This document shows, one piece after another, positions 1-10,912 of a stretch of 64,000 nucleotides of DNA. Both the position numbers and the translations under genes were made by a program. The stretch covers positions 48,847,174 to 48,911,173 of the forward strand of contig CM059975.1 in NCBI GenBank assembly GCA_030490835.1. Direction: 5' to 3'. This DNA is from Annona cherimola (lineage: Eukaryota; Streptophyta; Magnoliopsida; Magnoliales; Annonaceae). Below the pieces are notes generated by a model, which had not been told where the DNA came from, did not search any database, and worked only from the letters and a program-made list of their open reading frames with translations. The first letter of the stretch is position 1. Every line of letters starts with the position of its first letter.

Positions 1-456
1 TTCAATTCATCAAATCATTATTTTTGCTTGATTGACAAAAAGGGGGAGATAGAATAGGAATTGAGGAGTTGAAAGTTTTTTTTTTTTTTAAGTTTTGGGT
101 TGGGTACATTGTATTTAAGGTTTCATTTATGCTTTAATTTTTGTTCTCTGTAATGAAACTTCATAGTATATATATGAAAAGATGTTTTATTGGTTTTTGA
201 TTGATATGATTGATATATTTGATAAGTGATTGCAATTTTTATAAATACAAAGTATTCTTAATGATTAATACTCAATATATGGCTTGAAAGGTATTCAAGC
301 ATATTCTATGCCAAAATGACTAATGTTCTGAAAAAGTTCTCAACTCTAAATTATATGTTCAAGAAATATACTCTGTTTTCTCAAATGAACATGTTTGAAT
401 TTTTGAAAGGTATCAACTCAAAATGAAGTTTTGTCAATCATCAAAAAGGGGGAGAT
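1..456 (+). other. 3' non-coding tail of an upstream Sirevirus copy
   Basis: This stretch aligns by eye with 10931-11270, the segment just upstream of the second Sirevirus LTR. Shared landmarks are a purine tract at 36-50 (ACAAAAAGGGGGAGAT core), the GGTATC/GGTACAAACTC block, and a second purine tract at 443-456 touching the LTR start. It therefore belongs to another Sirevirus copy whose body lies left of the window. Two copies of the polypurine tract (PPT) are expected, since multiplied PPTs are a known Sirevirus trait. No coding potential is seen. Confidence 0.8.
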
Positions 457-575
457 TGTTGGAAACAATGTTCAAAATAAAACAAATTGGCCAAGGATTG
501 AGTTTTGATGATTAACAAGAACTAGTTTGAGTATATATATATATGACTAATATGTTTGCCAAGTGTTTAAGGAAA

Positions 576-1410
576 GCAGAGAAGTCAAGTCGATCTTCGA
601 ATCGACTTGAACTTCGACTTGGGAGTGAAGTCGATAGTGAAGTCGACTCCACTAACGACTTCAAACAAGCCAAAACTGGACAAAGTTGAAAATGGAATTC
701 TGACGAGTGAAGTCGCAAGCCAAGTCGACTCCACATGCGACTTGGGTAGTCAAGTCGCATACGAAGTCGACTCCAGCATCGACTTCGAAGTACACAAAAA
801 TGTCCAGCGTTGAAATCTGGCTCCCGAAGATGCGAAGTCGCAGACGAAGTCGACTCCAAGTGCGACTTGGGCGAAGTCGCAAACCAGATCGACTCCAACT
901 TCGACTTGAGAAGTTTTGAAGTCCAAGATGAAGATTCAAGCATATCCAAGACATCCATTTGAAGTTTCTCACATACAAATGAGCTTTAAAGACTATTCTT
1001 AAAGTGACTTAAGATCAAAGCAAGAATCCAAGTTCAAGTTCAAATCAAGTCTATCAAGCTCAAAGCAAATCTTCAAGCTAGCTTCCAAATGGAGTAAAAA
1101 CCAAGTCATGAAGACCCAGTGAGTCCAAAGCAAAGCAAGGAACATACATATATTGTGCAAGGACTCAAAGCTTTCAAATGGTTTGCAAGATTCAAGACAT
1201 TTTCAAGAAGATCAAGGCATTTCTGCAATAGACCAAGCCAAGTCGCAACCCAAGTCGACTTCAGGATCGACTTGAGTTGAAGTCTGAAAGCCAAGTCGAC
1301 CCAAGTCTCAGACTTGAGTTTCTGAAGAACCCAAGTCGCAGGCCAAGTCGACTCCATGTGCGACTTGGAAGCCAAGTCGCAGGCCAAGTCGACTTCATCT
1401 TAGACTTGGA
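576..1410 (+). promoter_or_regulatory. Stem-loop palindrome arrays in Sirevirus U3
   Basis: Two clusters (576-910 and 1235-1410) of units of about 38 bp have the plan AAGTCGCA, about 18 nt containing GTCGAC, then TGCGACTT. A clean example is at 1332-1368, where CCAAGTCGCA pairs with TGCGACTTGG. I count eight GTCGAC cores in this LTR. The arrays lie directly upstream of the TATA box, the place where Sireviruses are known to carry palindromic repeat clusters. An enhancer role is inference. The long minus-strand reading frames here are products of the repeat. Confidence 0.75.
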
Positions 1411-1490
1411 GAATAACGGTCAAATTTTTGAACGTTGGAGTTCATTTATTGCACGCCAACCACTTCTACAACGTTCATATTTTCCTCAAT

Positions 1491-1500
1491 CTATAAAAGG
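1491..1500 (+). promoter_or_regulatory. TATA box of left Sirevirus LTR
   Basis: CTATAAAAGG lies about 80 bp after the last palindrome unit and follows a conserved block (TTTATTGCACG...CCACTTCTA.AACGTTC) also present in the right LTR, where the box reads CTATAAATAG. Transcription should start roughly 25-35 bp downstream. Confidence 0.7.
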
Positions 1501-1841
1501 ACATTCAAATGAACATGAGAAAAAACAAGAGACACTACTAAAAAGATCAAAGAGAGAAAAGAAGTGCAAGAAAGACTTTCAAATACCTTTTCTCCATATT
1601 TGAGTGTTTCAAAGGAAGAAAGAGCTTCAAACTGCAAGTTGCTTCAACAATCATCATTCAAGCTATTTCTGATTTCTTCCTCGAGCTCAAAACTGCCTAC
1701 ACAAATCTGTAAAGTGTAGTTCTTATTCATTTCTTTATTTGGTTGTATAATTCTTGATTTAGCTTGGGTAGCTAAGATCAAGTGTATGCAAAGTAGGGTG
1801 TGATTGAAGTGAAACTCATCACCTACTTGTGCAAGTGATTG

Positions 1842-1990
1842 TATATGCCCCCTAGAGCTTTGAATCTAGAAGAGAGCAAGTGGCTCTAGTTGTGTATGCC
1901 CCCTAGAGCTTTGAATCTAGAAGAGAGCAAGTGGCTCTAGTTGTGTATGCCCCCTAGAGCTTTGAATCTAGAAGAGAGCGGTGACTCTAA
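1842..1990 (+). repeat. 51-bp tandem repeat, three copies, in LTR
   Basis: Three head-to-tail copies of a 51-bp unit (TGTATGCCCCCTAGAGC...GCTCTAGTTG), starting near 1842, 1893 and 1944. The right LTR has two more diverged copies at 12605-12705. The location is downstream of the TATA box, in the R-U5 part. Confidence 0.85.
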
Positions 1991-2251
1991 GTGTATTCTT
2001 GGAATACATAGTGGAACCCAAGTCACAACGGAGTGTGAGCTTGGAAGAGTGGAGTAGGGAAGGTTTGCCCGAACCACTATAAATCTTGTGTTCTACTTAT
2101 TTTTACTGCTTTATCTTATTTGCTCTCCATTCGCTTAAAAAGGGGATTAACCTTTTCAAGGGGTTAAGATTTTTAAGTTTACCAAAAGAAATTTTAAAGA
2201 ACCCAATTCACCCCTCCCCTCTTGGGTTTAGCCATCAACTCGGGACCAACA

Positions 2252-3741
2252 TTAACCTCCATCTATGAAGGAACTTCTCAAGTCCAAGGGACAAGAAGAA
2301 ACATTTTGATTGGAGAATTAGAAAATTTTAGAATGTTAGAAATAAAAAATATTTCTGAAATGTTTGCTAGATTCTCAAAAATTACTAATGCTTTGAAAGG
2401 TCTTGGAAAGGCTATATCTGAATCTGAACAGGTTATGAAGATTTTAAGGGCTCTACCGAAATCTTGGACTCCAAAGATTACTGCGATAGAAGAAGCTAAG
2501 GACCTCAACACATTGAAGATAGAAAACCTAATTAGCTCATTAATGTCACATGAGCTAATTAAGAAAAGAAATGAAGATCATCACAAAGGCAAAAGAGCAA
2601 TTGCCTTAAAAGCCGCACAAGATTCAGACGATACTTCATCTTCACAAAATGACAATGAGATTGCCCTACGCGCAAAATGATTCAGAAAATTTGTGAGGAA
2701 ACGCAGAAATTTCAGAAATTTTAAAGAAAGCAACTCCAAAGAGAAAAAGAAAGAAACAACCAAATGTTACCGATGCGGCCGTTCGGGACACATGCAAGCC
2801 CAATGTCCAACGCCCGAAGAAAACAAGGCAAAAGAACAAAGAAAAGATCGAGGCGACAACAAAAGATTTCAAAGAAACAAAGGAAGAGGCATGTACATAA
2901 ATGAAGAAGAATCTACAACGAATAACTCCTCAAGTGAAGAATGCGAAGCAGATTGTGCAAGAATCTGTTGCATAGCAAACACCGACATATGCTTTGCAGC
3001 AATGGAAACCTTGGAGGATCAAGCCACTTCAACGGACTGCACGAGTAGTCAAGAGGTAACTTCCAAACAGAAATCTTTTCAAATTTCTCTACAAATGAAT
3101 GTCTTAAATGTGCTAAATTAGAGGAACTTCAACAAGCTTATGATTCACTATATGAAGAAATAAAGAAATTAGGAAACAAGTTTACAATTAAGAAAAGACA
3201 ATGTGATGCAGTAATAATTGTAAATGGTAAACTTGCTGAAAAATTAGACAAGTTAAAAGATGAAAAGAATACCTTAGAAAATAAATTAGAAAAACTTAAA
3301 AACGAGAATAAATCATTAAATGAATTTCTTGCCAAGTTCTCTAATCTAGGAGAAAATGTAAAAATATTCTTGAAAATGACAACTCAAACTTGGAAGAAAG
3401 GACTTGGGTACAATGCACTTGAACAAACTGAAACTAACGCTCCAAGAAATAATATCAAAACCAATTTTACTAAAATAAATCGAACAGTTTGGACAAAAAG
3501 ACCAACTAATGAACAAATTACCAAATGGCTCCCTATTTCTAGACTTCCGGGAGCTTGCAACTTCTGCAACAAGTTTGGACATAAGATATATCAATGTAAA
3601 CTAAGAAAACTGCAAAACCGAGGTGCTAAATTGGTTTGGATGCCAAAATACACTGGTTTTATGGGATCAAAGTTGGATCAACTCAAACCTCTAAGGTTAA
3701 CTAACCCAAACGGACCCATAAAATGGGTACCAAAAGGATGA
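2252..3741 (+). pseudogene. gag: Sirevirus gag, N-terminally deleted and frameshifted
   Basis: The capsid protein of the retrotransposon particle. Reading begins inside the UBN2-type Gag domain (YEGTSQV, then LPKSWTPK and LMSHEL), continues through a basic segment and a zinc knuckle CYRCGRSGHMQAQC (about 2765-2806), a Lys/Glu-rich coiled coil (3121-3360), and a second knuckle CNFCNKFGHKIYQC (about 3556-3597). The first part of gag and the primer-binding site are missing. Damage seen: TGA at 2678, a frame change near 3090 (frame 2 to frame 1), TGA at 3739, and another frame change into pol. Two knuckles and a coiled coil fit the large Sirevirus Gag. Confidence 0.8.
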
Positions 3742-3760
3742 GCTCCACTCAAATTAATTT

Positions 3761-6700
3761 TTGAAGGTATGTCTTAAAGCTAAGGCCAATAACGTATGGT
3801 TTATGGATAGCGGTTGCTCAAGACATATGACAGGAGAAAAAGGATTATTTCACAAGATCAACCCATGTGATGAAGGAACAGTAGCTTTTGGAAATAACGA
3901 GAAAGGTAAAATAAAAGGTAAAGGAAATGTCTATGGTATTTCAAATGCATGTATTGAAAATGTTCTATTTGTTGAAGGACTCAAACACAACCTAATGAGC
4001 ATTAGTCAACTGTGTGATAAAGGATATAAAGTTGTATTTGAATCCTCTATATGTAATGTTATTGATGATGACAAGCGCATAATTTTTAGTGGCAAAAGAC
4101 ATGGAAATGTATATTTGGTTTGCCTTGATGACTTAGAAGAAAATTGTCTAATAGCCATAGAAAATGATCCATGGAAATGGCATGCAAGGCTTGGACATAT
4201 AAATATGTCAAATATCAAAACCTTATGGAAAAAAAATTTGGTACAAGGCTTACCAAAGCTCAAATATGACAAAGATAAGATTTGTAAAGCCTGCCAACTA
4301 TCTAAACAACCGAAAATGCCATTTTCCACCAAACAAGAAATCTCAACAACTAGACCACTTGAATTACTACATATGGATCTTTATGGGCCGTCAGACATTT
4401 TAACTCTTGGTGGGAAAAAGTATGTATATGTAATTGTGGATGACTTTTCTAGATTTACTTGGATCATACTCTTAGCTAGCAAAGATGAATCATTTTCAAT
4501 GTTTGTCTCGTTTTCAAATTTGGTGCAAAATGAAAAACAAAGCTCAATTATTTCCATTAGAAGTGACCATGGTGGTGAATTTGAAAATAGCCGATTCATA
4601 GAATTTTGCAATGAAAAGGGAATTCACCATACATTTTCTGCACCAAGAACTCCTCGACAAAATGGAGTCGTTGAAAGGAAAAATCGGACAATACAAGAAA
4701 TGGATAGAACCATGCTAAATGAGAGTAAACTATCCAAAAGATTTTGGGGTGAAGCTGTGAGTATAGCTTGTCATGTATTGAACCGAGTTACCATTAGAGC
4801 CATATTAAAAAAGACTCCATATGAACTTTGGAAGGGTAGAAAACCAAACATATCATATTTCCATACTTTTGGATTTATTTGTTATGTGCTAAATAATGGA
4901 AAAACAAATCTGGGAAAATTAGATGCCAAAAGCGATGAAGCTATTTTCTTGGGTTATTCATCAAATAGCAAAGCATATAGAATTTTCAACAAAAAACATC
5001 AAACAATAGAAGAGTCAATACATGTTGTCTTTGATGAATTTAACCAAACTCCGAGAAAGGAGGATGAATTAAGTGATGCAGATGAAATAAAAGGAAAAGA
5101 ACAACCAAAGGAAATCGAGCTCAAGCCAGAAAACTCCATTGAGGAAGAGGTAAGTGAAGGTAATGATTCTTACAAACCTCCAAATGATTTAAAGTTCAAA
5201 AATTCCCACCCAATTGAGCAAGTCATTGGAAATGTGTATGAAGGAGTAAAAACTAGAAGATCAAAGCAAAACATTTGTGGACAATATGCTTTTATGTCTA
5301 AGATCGAACCAACTACCATTGAACAAGCTCTTAATGATGAAAGCTGGGTTAATGCAATGCAAGAAGAGCTAAATCAATTTGAAAGAAATGATGTATGACA
5401 TTTAGTTCCTAGACCAAATGGTCATACCATTATTGGTACCAAATGGATATTTAGAAATAAATTGGACGAAAGCGGACTTGTAATTAGAAACAAGGCTGGA
5501 TTAGTAGCCAAAGGGTATTCCCAGGAAGAAGGGATTGATTTTGAAGAATCATATGCACCTATGACTAGATTAGAAGCCATACGTATCTTACTAGCATTTG
5601 CTTCTCATATGAATTTTAAATTGTTTCAAATGGATGTAAAAAGCGCATTTCTGAACGGATATTTGAACGAAGAAGTATATGTTGAACAACCCCCAGGATT
5701 TGAAGAAAAGGATCAATCAAAATATGTTTATAAATTAACCAAAGCGTTATATGGACTAAAACAAGCTCCAAGAGTTTGGTATGAAAGGTTAAATAGATTT
5801 TTGATCGATCATGAGTTTCAAAGAGGGAAAGTTGATACTACTCTGTTCATTAAATATAAAAATAAAAATATTTTAATTGTACAGATTTATGTAGATGATA
5901 TAATATTTGGAGCTACTGATGAAACTTTATGCCAAGAATTTTCTAAGATCATGCAGAGCGAATTTGAAATGAGCATGATGGGAGAATTAAATTTCTTTCT
6001 TGGACTACAAATCAAGCAGCAAACAGAAGGGATATTCTTAAATCAGTCTAAATATGTCAAAGAAATGCTCAAGAAATTTGGAATGCAAAATGGTAAAGGA
6101 GCAAATACACCAATGAGTTCTACGATCAAGATCGACACAGACAAAAACGGTAAATGTATCGATCAAAAGCTCTATAGAAGCATGATAGGATCATTGTTAT
6201 ATTTAACTGCTTCTAGACCAGATATTTTATTCAGTGTTTGTATGTGCTCTAGATTTCAAGCATGTCCTAAAGAATCACATCTATTGGCTGTAAAAAGAAT
6301 TTTTAAATATTTGATAAATATTATCAATCTTGGACTATGGTATCCAAAGGGGTCAACATTTGATTTAATCGGCTATTCGGATGCGGATTTTGCCGGTTAC
6401 AAAGTAGATAGAAAAAGTACCAGTGGAACTTGTCAATTTCTTGGAAATATGTTGGTTTCATGGTACTCAAGGAAACAAACCAGTGTTGCCTTATCTACTG
6501 CGGAAGCCGAATATATAGCCGCCGGAAGCTGTTGTGTCAAACTACTTTGGATGAAACAACAATTGAAAGATTATGGCATTGATTATTTCAATATTCCTAT
6601 TAAATGTGATAATACAATTGCTATATGTTTGACTAAGAATCCTGTACTGCATTTAAGAACCAAGCATATAGATGTAAGACACCATTTTATTCGTGAGCAT

Positions 6701-6832
6701 GTTGAGAATCATGATATTTGTTTAGAATATGTGAAAACAGAAGATCAAATTGCTGATATCTTTACCAAACCACTAGCGAAGGAATCATTTTATAAAATTA
6801 GAAATGATATGGGGATGATAGAATTAAACTAG
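3761..6832 (+). pseudogene. pol: Sirevirus pol (protease, integrase, RT, RNase H) with one nonsense codon
   Basis: One reading frame for about 1020 codons, broken only by TGA at 5396-5398 where a Trp is expected, consistent with TGG to TGA. Domains in order: aspartic protease DSGCSRHMTG (about 3796), GAG-pre-integrase HARLGH (about 4180) with CKACQ, integrase core with HMDLYGP, SDHGGEFEN and NGVVERKNRT as the D, D and E sites, RT with [19 protein letters not shown] and the catalytic YVDDIIFG (about 5890), and RNase H with SDADFAG and [10 protein letters not shown]. It ends at TAG (6830-6832). This is copia order, integrase before RT. The good state contrasts with the damaged gag. The upstream limit is where protease homology begins; no true start codon is implied. 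Confidence 0.9.
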
Positions 6833-6865
6833 GAAGAATTACACAAATCTGATCTAAAAGGAGCC

Positions 6866-7013
6866 AAGTCGATCAGTCAAGTCGACTCCAGCAAAGTCAA
6901 GTCGACCCCAGTGAAGTCGACTTGGGAGAAGCGAAGTCGACTCCGCCCTTGAGGCGAAGTCGACTCCACTGGGTCGAAGTCGACTTCGCCTAGGGCAAAG
7001 TCGACTCCGCGCG
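6866..7013 (+). promoter_or_regulatory. Internal copy of the LTR GTCGAC palindrome array
   Basis: Seven GTCGAC cores lie in about 135 bp, in the same AAGTCGACTCC/AAGTCGACTT context as the LTR arrays. The segment starts 33 bp after the pol stop and ends where a pyrimidine-rich leader begins before ORF3. It is the only such array outside the LTRs. A role as promoter or enhancer for ORF3 is inference from position. Confidence 0.7.
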
Positions 7014-7017
7014 CGCG

Positions 7018-7393
7018 ACGGCTTGCCTTCCCCCTTCTCCTTTTCTTCCTCTTTCTTTCTTCTTCCTTCTCCATTTCCCGCCGTTTCCAGCCCCGGCGAT
7101 TTCATTTTCTCTCTTTTTCCGACAGCCATTTCTTTTCAGCCCTTTCTTCTTTGCTTTCTTATTAAAACTCTGGCAACTTTTCCAGCAATCTGTTCTTCTC
7201 CCTGCTTCCAACCTCTCTTTCTCTCAAAATCTCAAAATTGCCTAAATTCGCCAGCTCCTCTCTCATTCATTTCTCTTTTTCTTCTCCTTCTCTCTCTGTT
7301 TTCAGAAAAACTTGCAACTTCGGCAACTCTATTTCTCTCCTTTCAGTAGCTACCTCACTCTTCATCTTCAACTAAATCCCAAAACCAAACTCA
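7018..7393 (+). promoter_or_regulatory. Pyrimidine-rich leader before Sirevirus ORF3
   Basis: About 370 bp dominated by C and T runs (for example 7028-7072 and 7256-7300), ending at the ATG of ORF3. Such leaders are typical of plant 5' UTRs and of TATA-less promoters with pyrimidine patches. No good TATA box is seen. A 108-codon frame across it (7023-7349) is low-complexity Ser/Pro/Phe and I do not regard it as a gene. Confidence 0.4.
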
Positions 7394-8062
7394 ATGGCTC
7401 CAAAACCCAGACTTCCCAAACTAGCTGTCTCCAAGCCCTCACTTAAACCTGTACCCAGACCTTCAAGGTCAAATACGGAGGAAGAAATTCCTATGAGACA
7501 GAGGACTCCTGCGAAACGAGCCAGAGAGGAACCTTCAACCTCAACGGGTCGAAGGGTCATATTTCAAACCGCTACCCAATCCTCAGATCGAGCTTAGAGG
7601 TCAGAAAGTCAACCTCAAAGCTCAAACACTGGAAGGATCCCAATCAAAAAGGGGCAAGTTCTGAAAATGCCCACAACCTACTTCAAAACAAAGCTTCAGC
7701 ATAGTAGATTTTACAAACATTTCTACGAAAGAAAGGTATTCATCCCAAAGATCATTGATTTTAAATTTCTCAATGATTATGAGTTCGACATAGAAGAGCT
7801 ACTGGATTATCAGGGATGGATAAGATTGCTAAAGACAGATTAAAGAGTATATCCTGATCTGACAAGGATGTTTTACTATTTATGGGATGATAACAATTTT
7901 TCAACCTTTGTCAAAGGCACAGAAATATTTTTGGGAACAATGGCTAACCCAGATCAAGAAAGAACAATACAGAGAATAGGAAGAATTCTCGAAGTTCCAT
8001 CCGAACAAGAATCACTTCCCCGAGATCTTACAATGGAGAAAATCTACAATGAGCTAAGAAAG

Positions 8063-10031
8063 TGTGGTGCCCCGAACGGAGGCGTCACATTTGTCCTTAC
8101 TCCGGGATCTTGTCGATTGGTAAGTGTGAATCAGGATTGTTGCCCTGATCACGCGGCGGGTACTTAATTGGATCTCGTCCAAATTTTTTTTTTCTTTTTC
8201 TTTTCTTTCATCACATAAACATATACTCGTCATCATTCATAATTGACTTATCCATAACATCATAAATCATCAACTTCTCATTTTATTCATACTTTCATAA
8301 TTTCATATAACCTATATTCTTTTTCATCATATGCCATTATAGCCTACATTCATACTTCAATAACAAAGGATTACATACCTTTGTATCTATGCTTCTTTCA
8401 TCATATTACTTCCAGGCAAATCAACCTGTTCTTTTTCATCACTTGGCTTTCATCACTTGAATTTTCCCTGCACTTGTCTAAGGGGGGAAAACATGAGTCG
8501 AAACTCAATAAGCAAGCATTTTTCATTTTAAATGCATTTCTCTCCGTTTGATAGAAGACACTTACCAAGTGATCAACTACCAACGAAACAGAAACTTTTT
8601 CATAAACCATTGGATGTGCAAATGCTTCCTTTCAATTCCTGACATGAACCATTGTGTGCGGGTACGCTAGCCCAGGGAACATCTCACATAGCATGGTCCA
8701 ATGCGCCGGCTGTCTCCGACTTGGCCTCATCAAGGGAACCTCTCTTCCTCTTGACGCCTACATGGTTCCTACATGCATGACTTTTGATTTCCCGGCATTA
8801 TATACCTCTTACACCAGGTAACTTGTCATTCTCATGTAGAGAATTATTTGCACCATCCCTTAAAATCATCATTTTAAATTCATGCTTTTCAGTCCATGTA
8901 TGAAAATGCAATGCATTCATTCACACATACATTCCTTCACACATAACTTTTCCTTTGCCTCCACCTCTCGGGAGGACGCCGTCGGCACACAGCCCATACG
9001 ACTCGGCAATAGTGGAGAGGGATCCCTGATCCTACTTCCTCCACTAAAGCCTCTTCTTCATATATCATACATCATACATGTGCACATGTCCATGAACATC
9101 ACATGATATCAATATGCCGGCATGACTTTTCATAAAAATTCATAAACATTAATCATTTCAAAATATTATAGGAATGGCCACCCTTAAACACATTTCATAA
9201 ATACTTGAGAATAAAACATATTTTCAAAGTTGTGCTTGCTTACCTTTGCTTTGCTTCAACCTGACTCCTTTATCCTTTCCTTTCATTTTCCTATACAAGG
9301 AAATTTGATATTTTATTCATCTATTCCATGTCTTAGCTTGCTTCCCATACATGCTTTACGATCACATATTATCTCATTTTTATAGAGGTTTTCCTTTTAT
9401 AAATACTTGGTCATTACTCATTTATATGAATTTTTATCCATAAATCCTTTAAAAATTCCATCCATATATCCTCATAAATATACAAAAATAAATCTCAATT
9501 TTTTCCCAAAATACGCTGTTCACTATTCATAATTACTGTTCACGTCACTGTAGCATATTACTGTTCATAATCACTGTTCACGTTAAACCATCCAATATGT
9601 TCATCATGTATTTTTAACCATCCATAAAAAAATTCATCTAATTCCGATACCCGGATTGCAATTTATGAATTTTTTTCTATTTTTCCACAAAAATCCAAAT
9701 TTGGATTAGAATATCCAAAAGTATTGCTATTTTGTCATGTAGTGATTAATTCTCCTTTTTGACTTTTTATGATTAGGTTAATCAAGTGGTTAACTCTTAA
9801 TCACATGTCTTAATCCATAATTACTTTGCACGTACACTATTCACGTGTACTATTCACGTACACTATTCACGTGTACTATTCACGTGCATCACATTCTTAA
9901 TTGTATTATTTTAACCTCTAATACACATTTATCAATATAACATATTTCATAAATTTTTATTTATTATAAAAATCAGTACGGGTTTACAATTCTAGGTTTA
10001 CATATACTATTCTAGGATTGCGGGTTTCATA
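8063..10031 (-). mobile_element. Solo LTR of a long-LTR Ty3-type element, inserted in ORF3
   Basis: On the minus strand the LTR starts TATGAAACCCGCAATCC (expected TG; first bases mutated) and ends CGTTCGGGGCACCACA. It is flanked by GAAAG at 8058-8062 and 10032-10036. ORF3 continues in frame on both sides, confirming the limits. It is related to the LTRs at 57186-61519 and 61869-64000: shared GTGGTGCCCCGAAC...GACGTCACA edge, GCGGCGGGTACTTAATT block, and ACTGTTCA motifs. The family looks like a long-LTR chromovirus (Del/Tekay-like) from LTR form alone, because no internal domain is present. Confidence 0.85.
9829..9893. repeat. Short tandem repeat CACTATTCACGTGT in solo LTR
   Basis: Four to five copies of a 14-15 bp unit built on (T)ACTATTCACGT, some making a CACGTG palindrome. 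It lies 140-200 bp inside the 5' (U3) end of the minus-strand LTR. A related group with ACTGTTCA and ACTGTAGC is at 9530-9590. Confidence 0.75.
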
Positions 10032-10912
10032 GAAAGAGTAACAAGTATCATGCAGGAACCAAGTTCCTACATTACATGGATCTTTCTCCACGGCTGAGAG
10101 TCCTCCGATTACTCATTGCTCATTGCATCTATCCGAAAGGCGGTGGAAGGAATCAGCTCAACCCGCAAGAAGCCATGATTCTATGGAAATTAGTCAACAA
10201 AGTCAAGATTAGCCTCCCAAGACTATTCCTATAAGCCTTGACATGTCGAAAGGACAATCCGAGAGGAGTTCTACCCTACGGGACATAGATCACAAGGATC
10301 CTCGAACATTATGAGGTAGACATTGACGGTGAACCATTTGAAGTCCCTAAAACCACAAATGTCATCAATAAGGCATTGCTCCAACGAATGACGATCAATT
10401 TGGAGCAGTTCAGGGATGATAGGATTCAAGAAAAGTTGGGTGAACCAGCAAGACAGGCACAAACTAAGGGGGAGCAGCCTCCCGAGGCACCATCTGCTCC
10501 ACCCCGAGACGTTCCCGAGGAGCCGGTATCTCCTATGACGCACGGATCCTACTCTCCACAGGGATCTGCTGCATCTGATCGGGCGCCTCCACCGTCATCT
10601 CAAGAGGTCACATTACAGAGCATTAAAGATGAGATATTTTCTCTACGAGAGGAAATGGGTCATCAAGAGGATCGAATGACCAGTCTCGTGACCGAAGTTC
10701 TTACTGCCATTAATGATATGCATTCCCGACAAGATCGAATCGATCGGGAAATGCGTACCATTAGATACCATCTTGCATCGGGGCGACACAAAAATCGACC
10801 CATACCGGAGCTTGATCCATACGATTCAGGATCAGTTCATCGAGATCCGACTCCCGCTCCAGTCTCTTCATTTTATTCATCCGCTCATGATCGTCCTATC
10901 AAACCCATTTAA

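Larger units (their letters stand above)
457..2251 (+). repeat. Sirevirus LTR, left (1795 bp), shared by two tandem copies
   Basis: The LTR runs TGTTGG...CCAACA with 6-bp inverted ends. It holds two palindrome arrays (576-910 and 1235-1410), a TATA box at 1491 and a 51-bp tandem repeat at 1842-1990. PPT-bearing Sirevirus tail lies immediately upstream and gag immediately downstream, so it serves as the 3' LTR of one copy and the 5' LTR of the next. It is about 100 bp longer than the right LTR, partly because it has three rather than two of the 51-bp units. Confidence 0.9.
7394..10912 (+). pseudogene. Sirevirus ORF3 (env-like / plant transposon protein), split by a solo LTR
   Basis: A Pro/Arg-rich N-terminus starting at a true ATG (MAPKPRLPKLAVSKP) is followed by a globular part (about 7670-8057 and 10037-10230: FYERKVFIPKIIDF, DYQGWIRLL, YPDLTRMFYYL) resembling the domain annotated as putative plant transposon protein. 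A C-terminal coiled coil follows (LQSIKDEIFSLREEMGHQED, about 10615-10780). The solo LTR plus its duplicated GAAAG adds 1974 bp, a multiple of three, so the same frame resumes after it. In-frame stops near 7595, 7841, 10230 and 10286 show decay. The product of this third ORF in Sireviruses is often called env-like. No membrane segment was seen here, so I do not support a fusion role. Confidence 0.65.

Noticed and set aside
512..978. Overlapping open frames of 70-148 codons on both strands
   Set aside because: They run through the Sirevirus GTCGAC palindrome array. Periodic Ser/Arg/Val-Asp-Ser text on both strands is a product of the repeat.
7023..7349. 108-codon frame upstream of ORF3
   Set aside because: Low-complexity Phe/Ser/Leu/Pro text from a pyrimidine-rich leader; no homologous protein pattern recognised.
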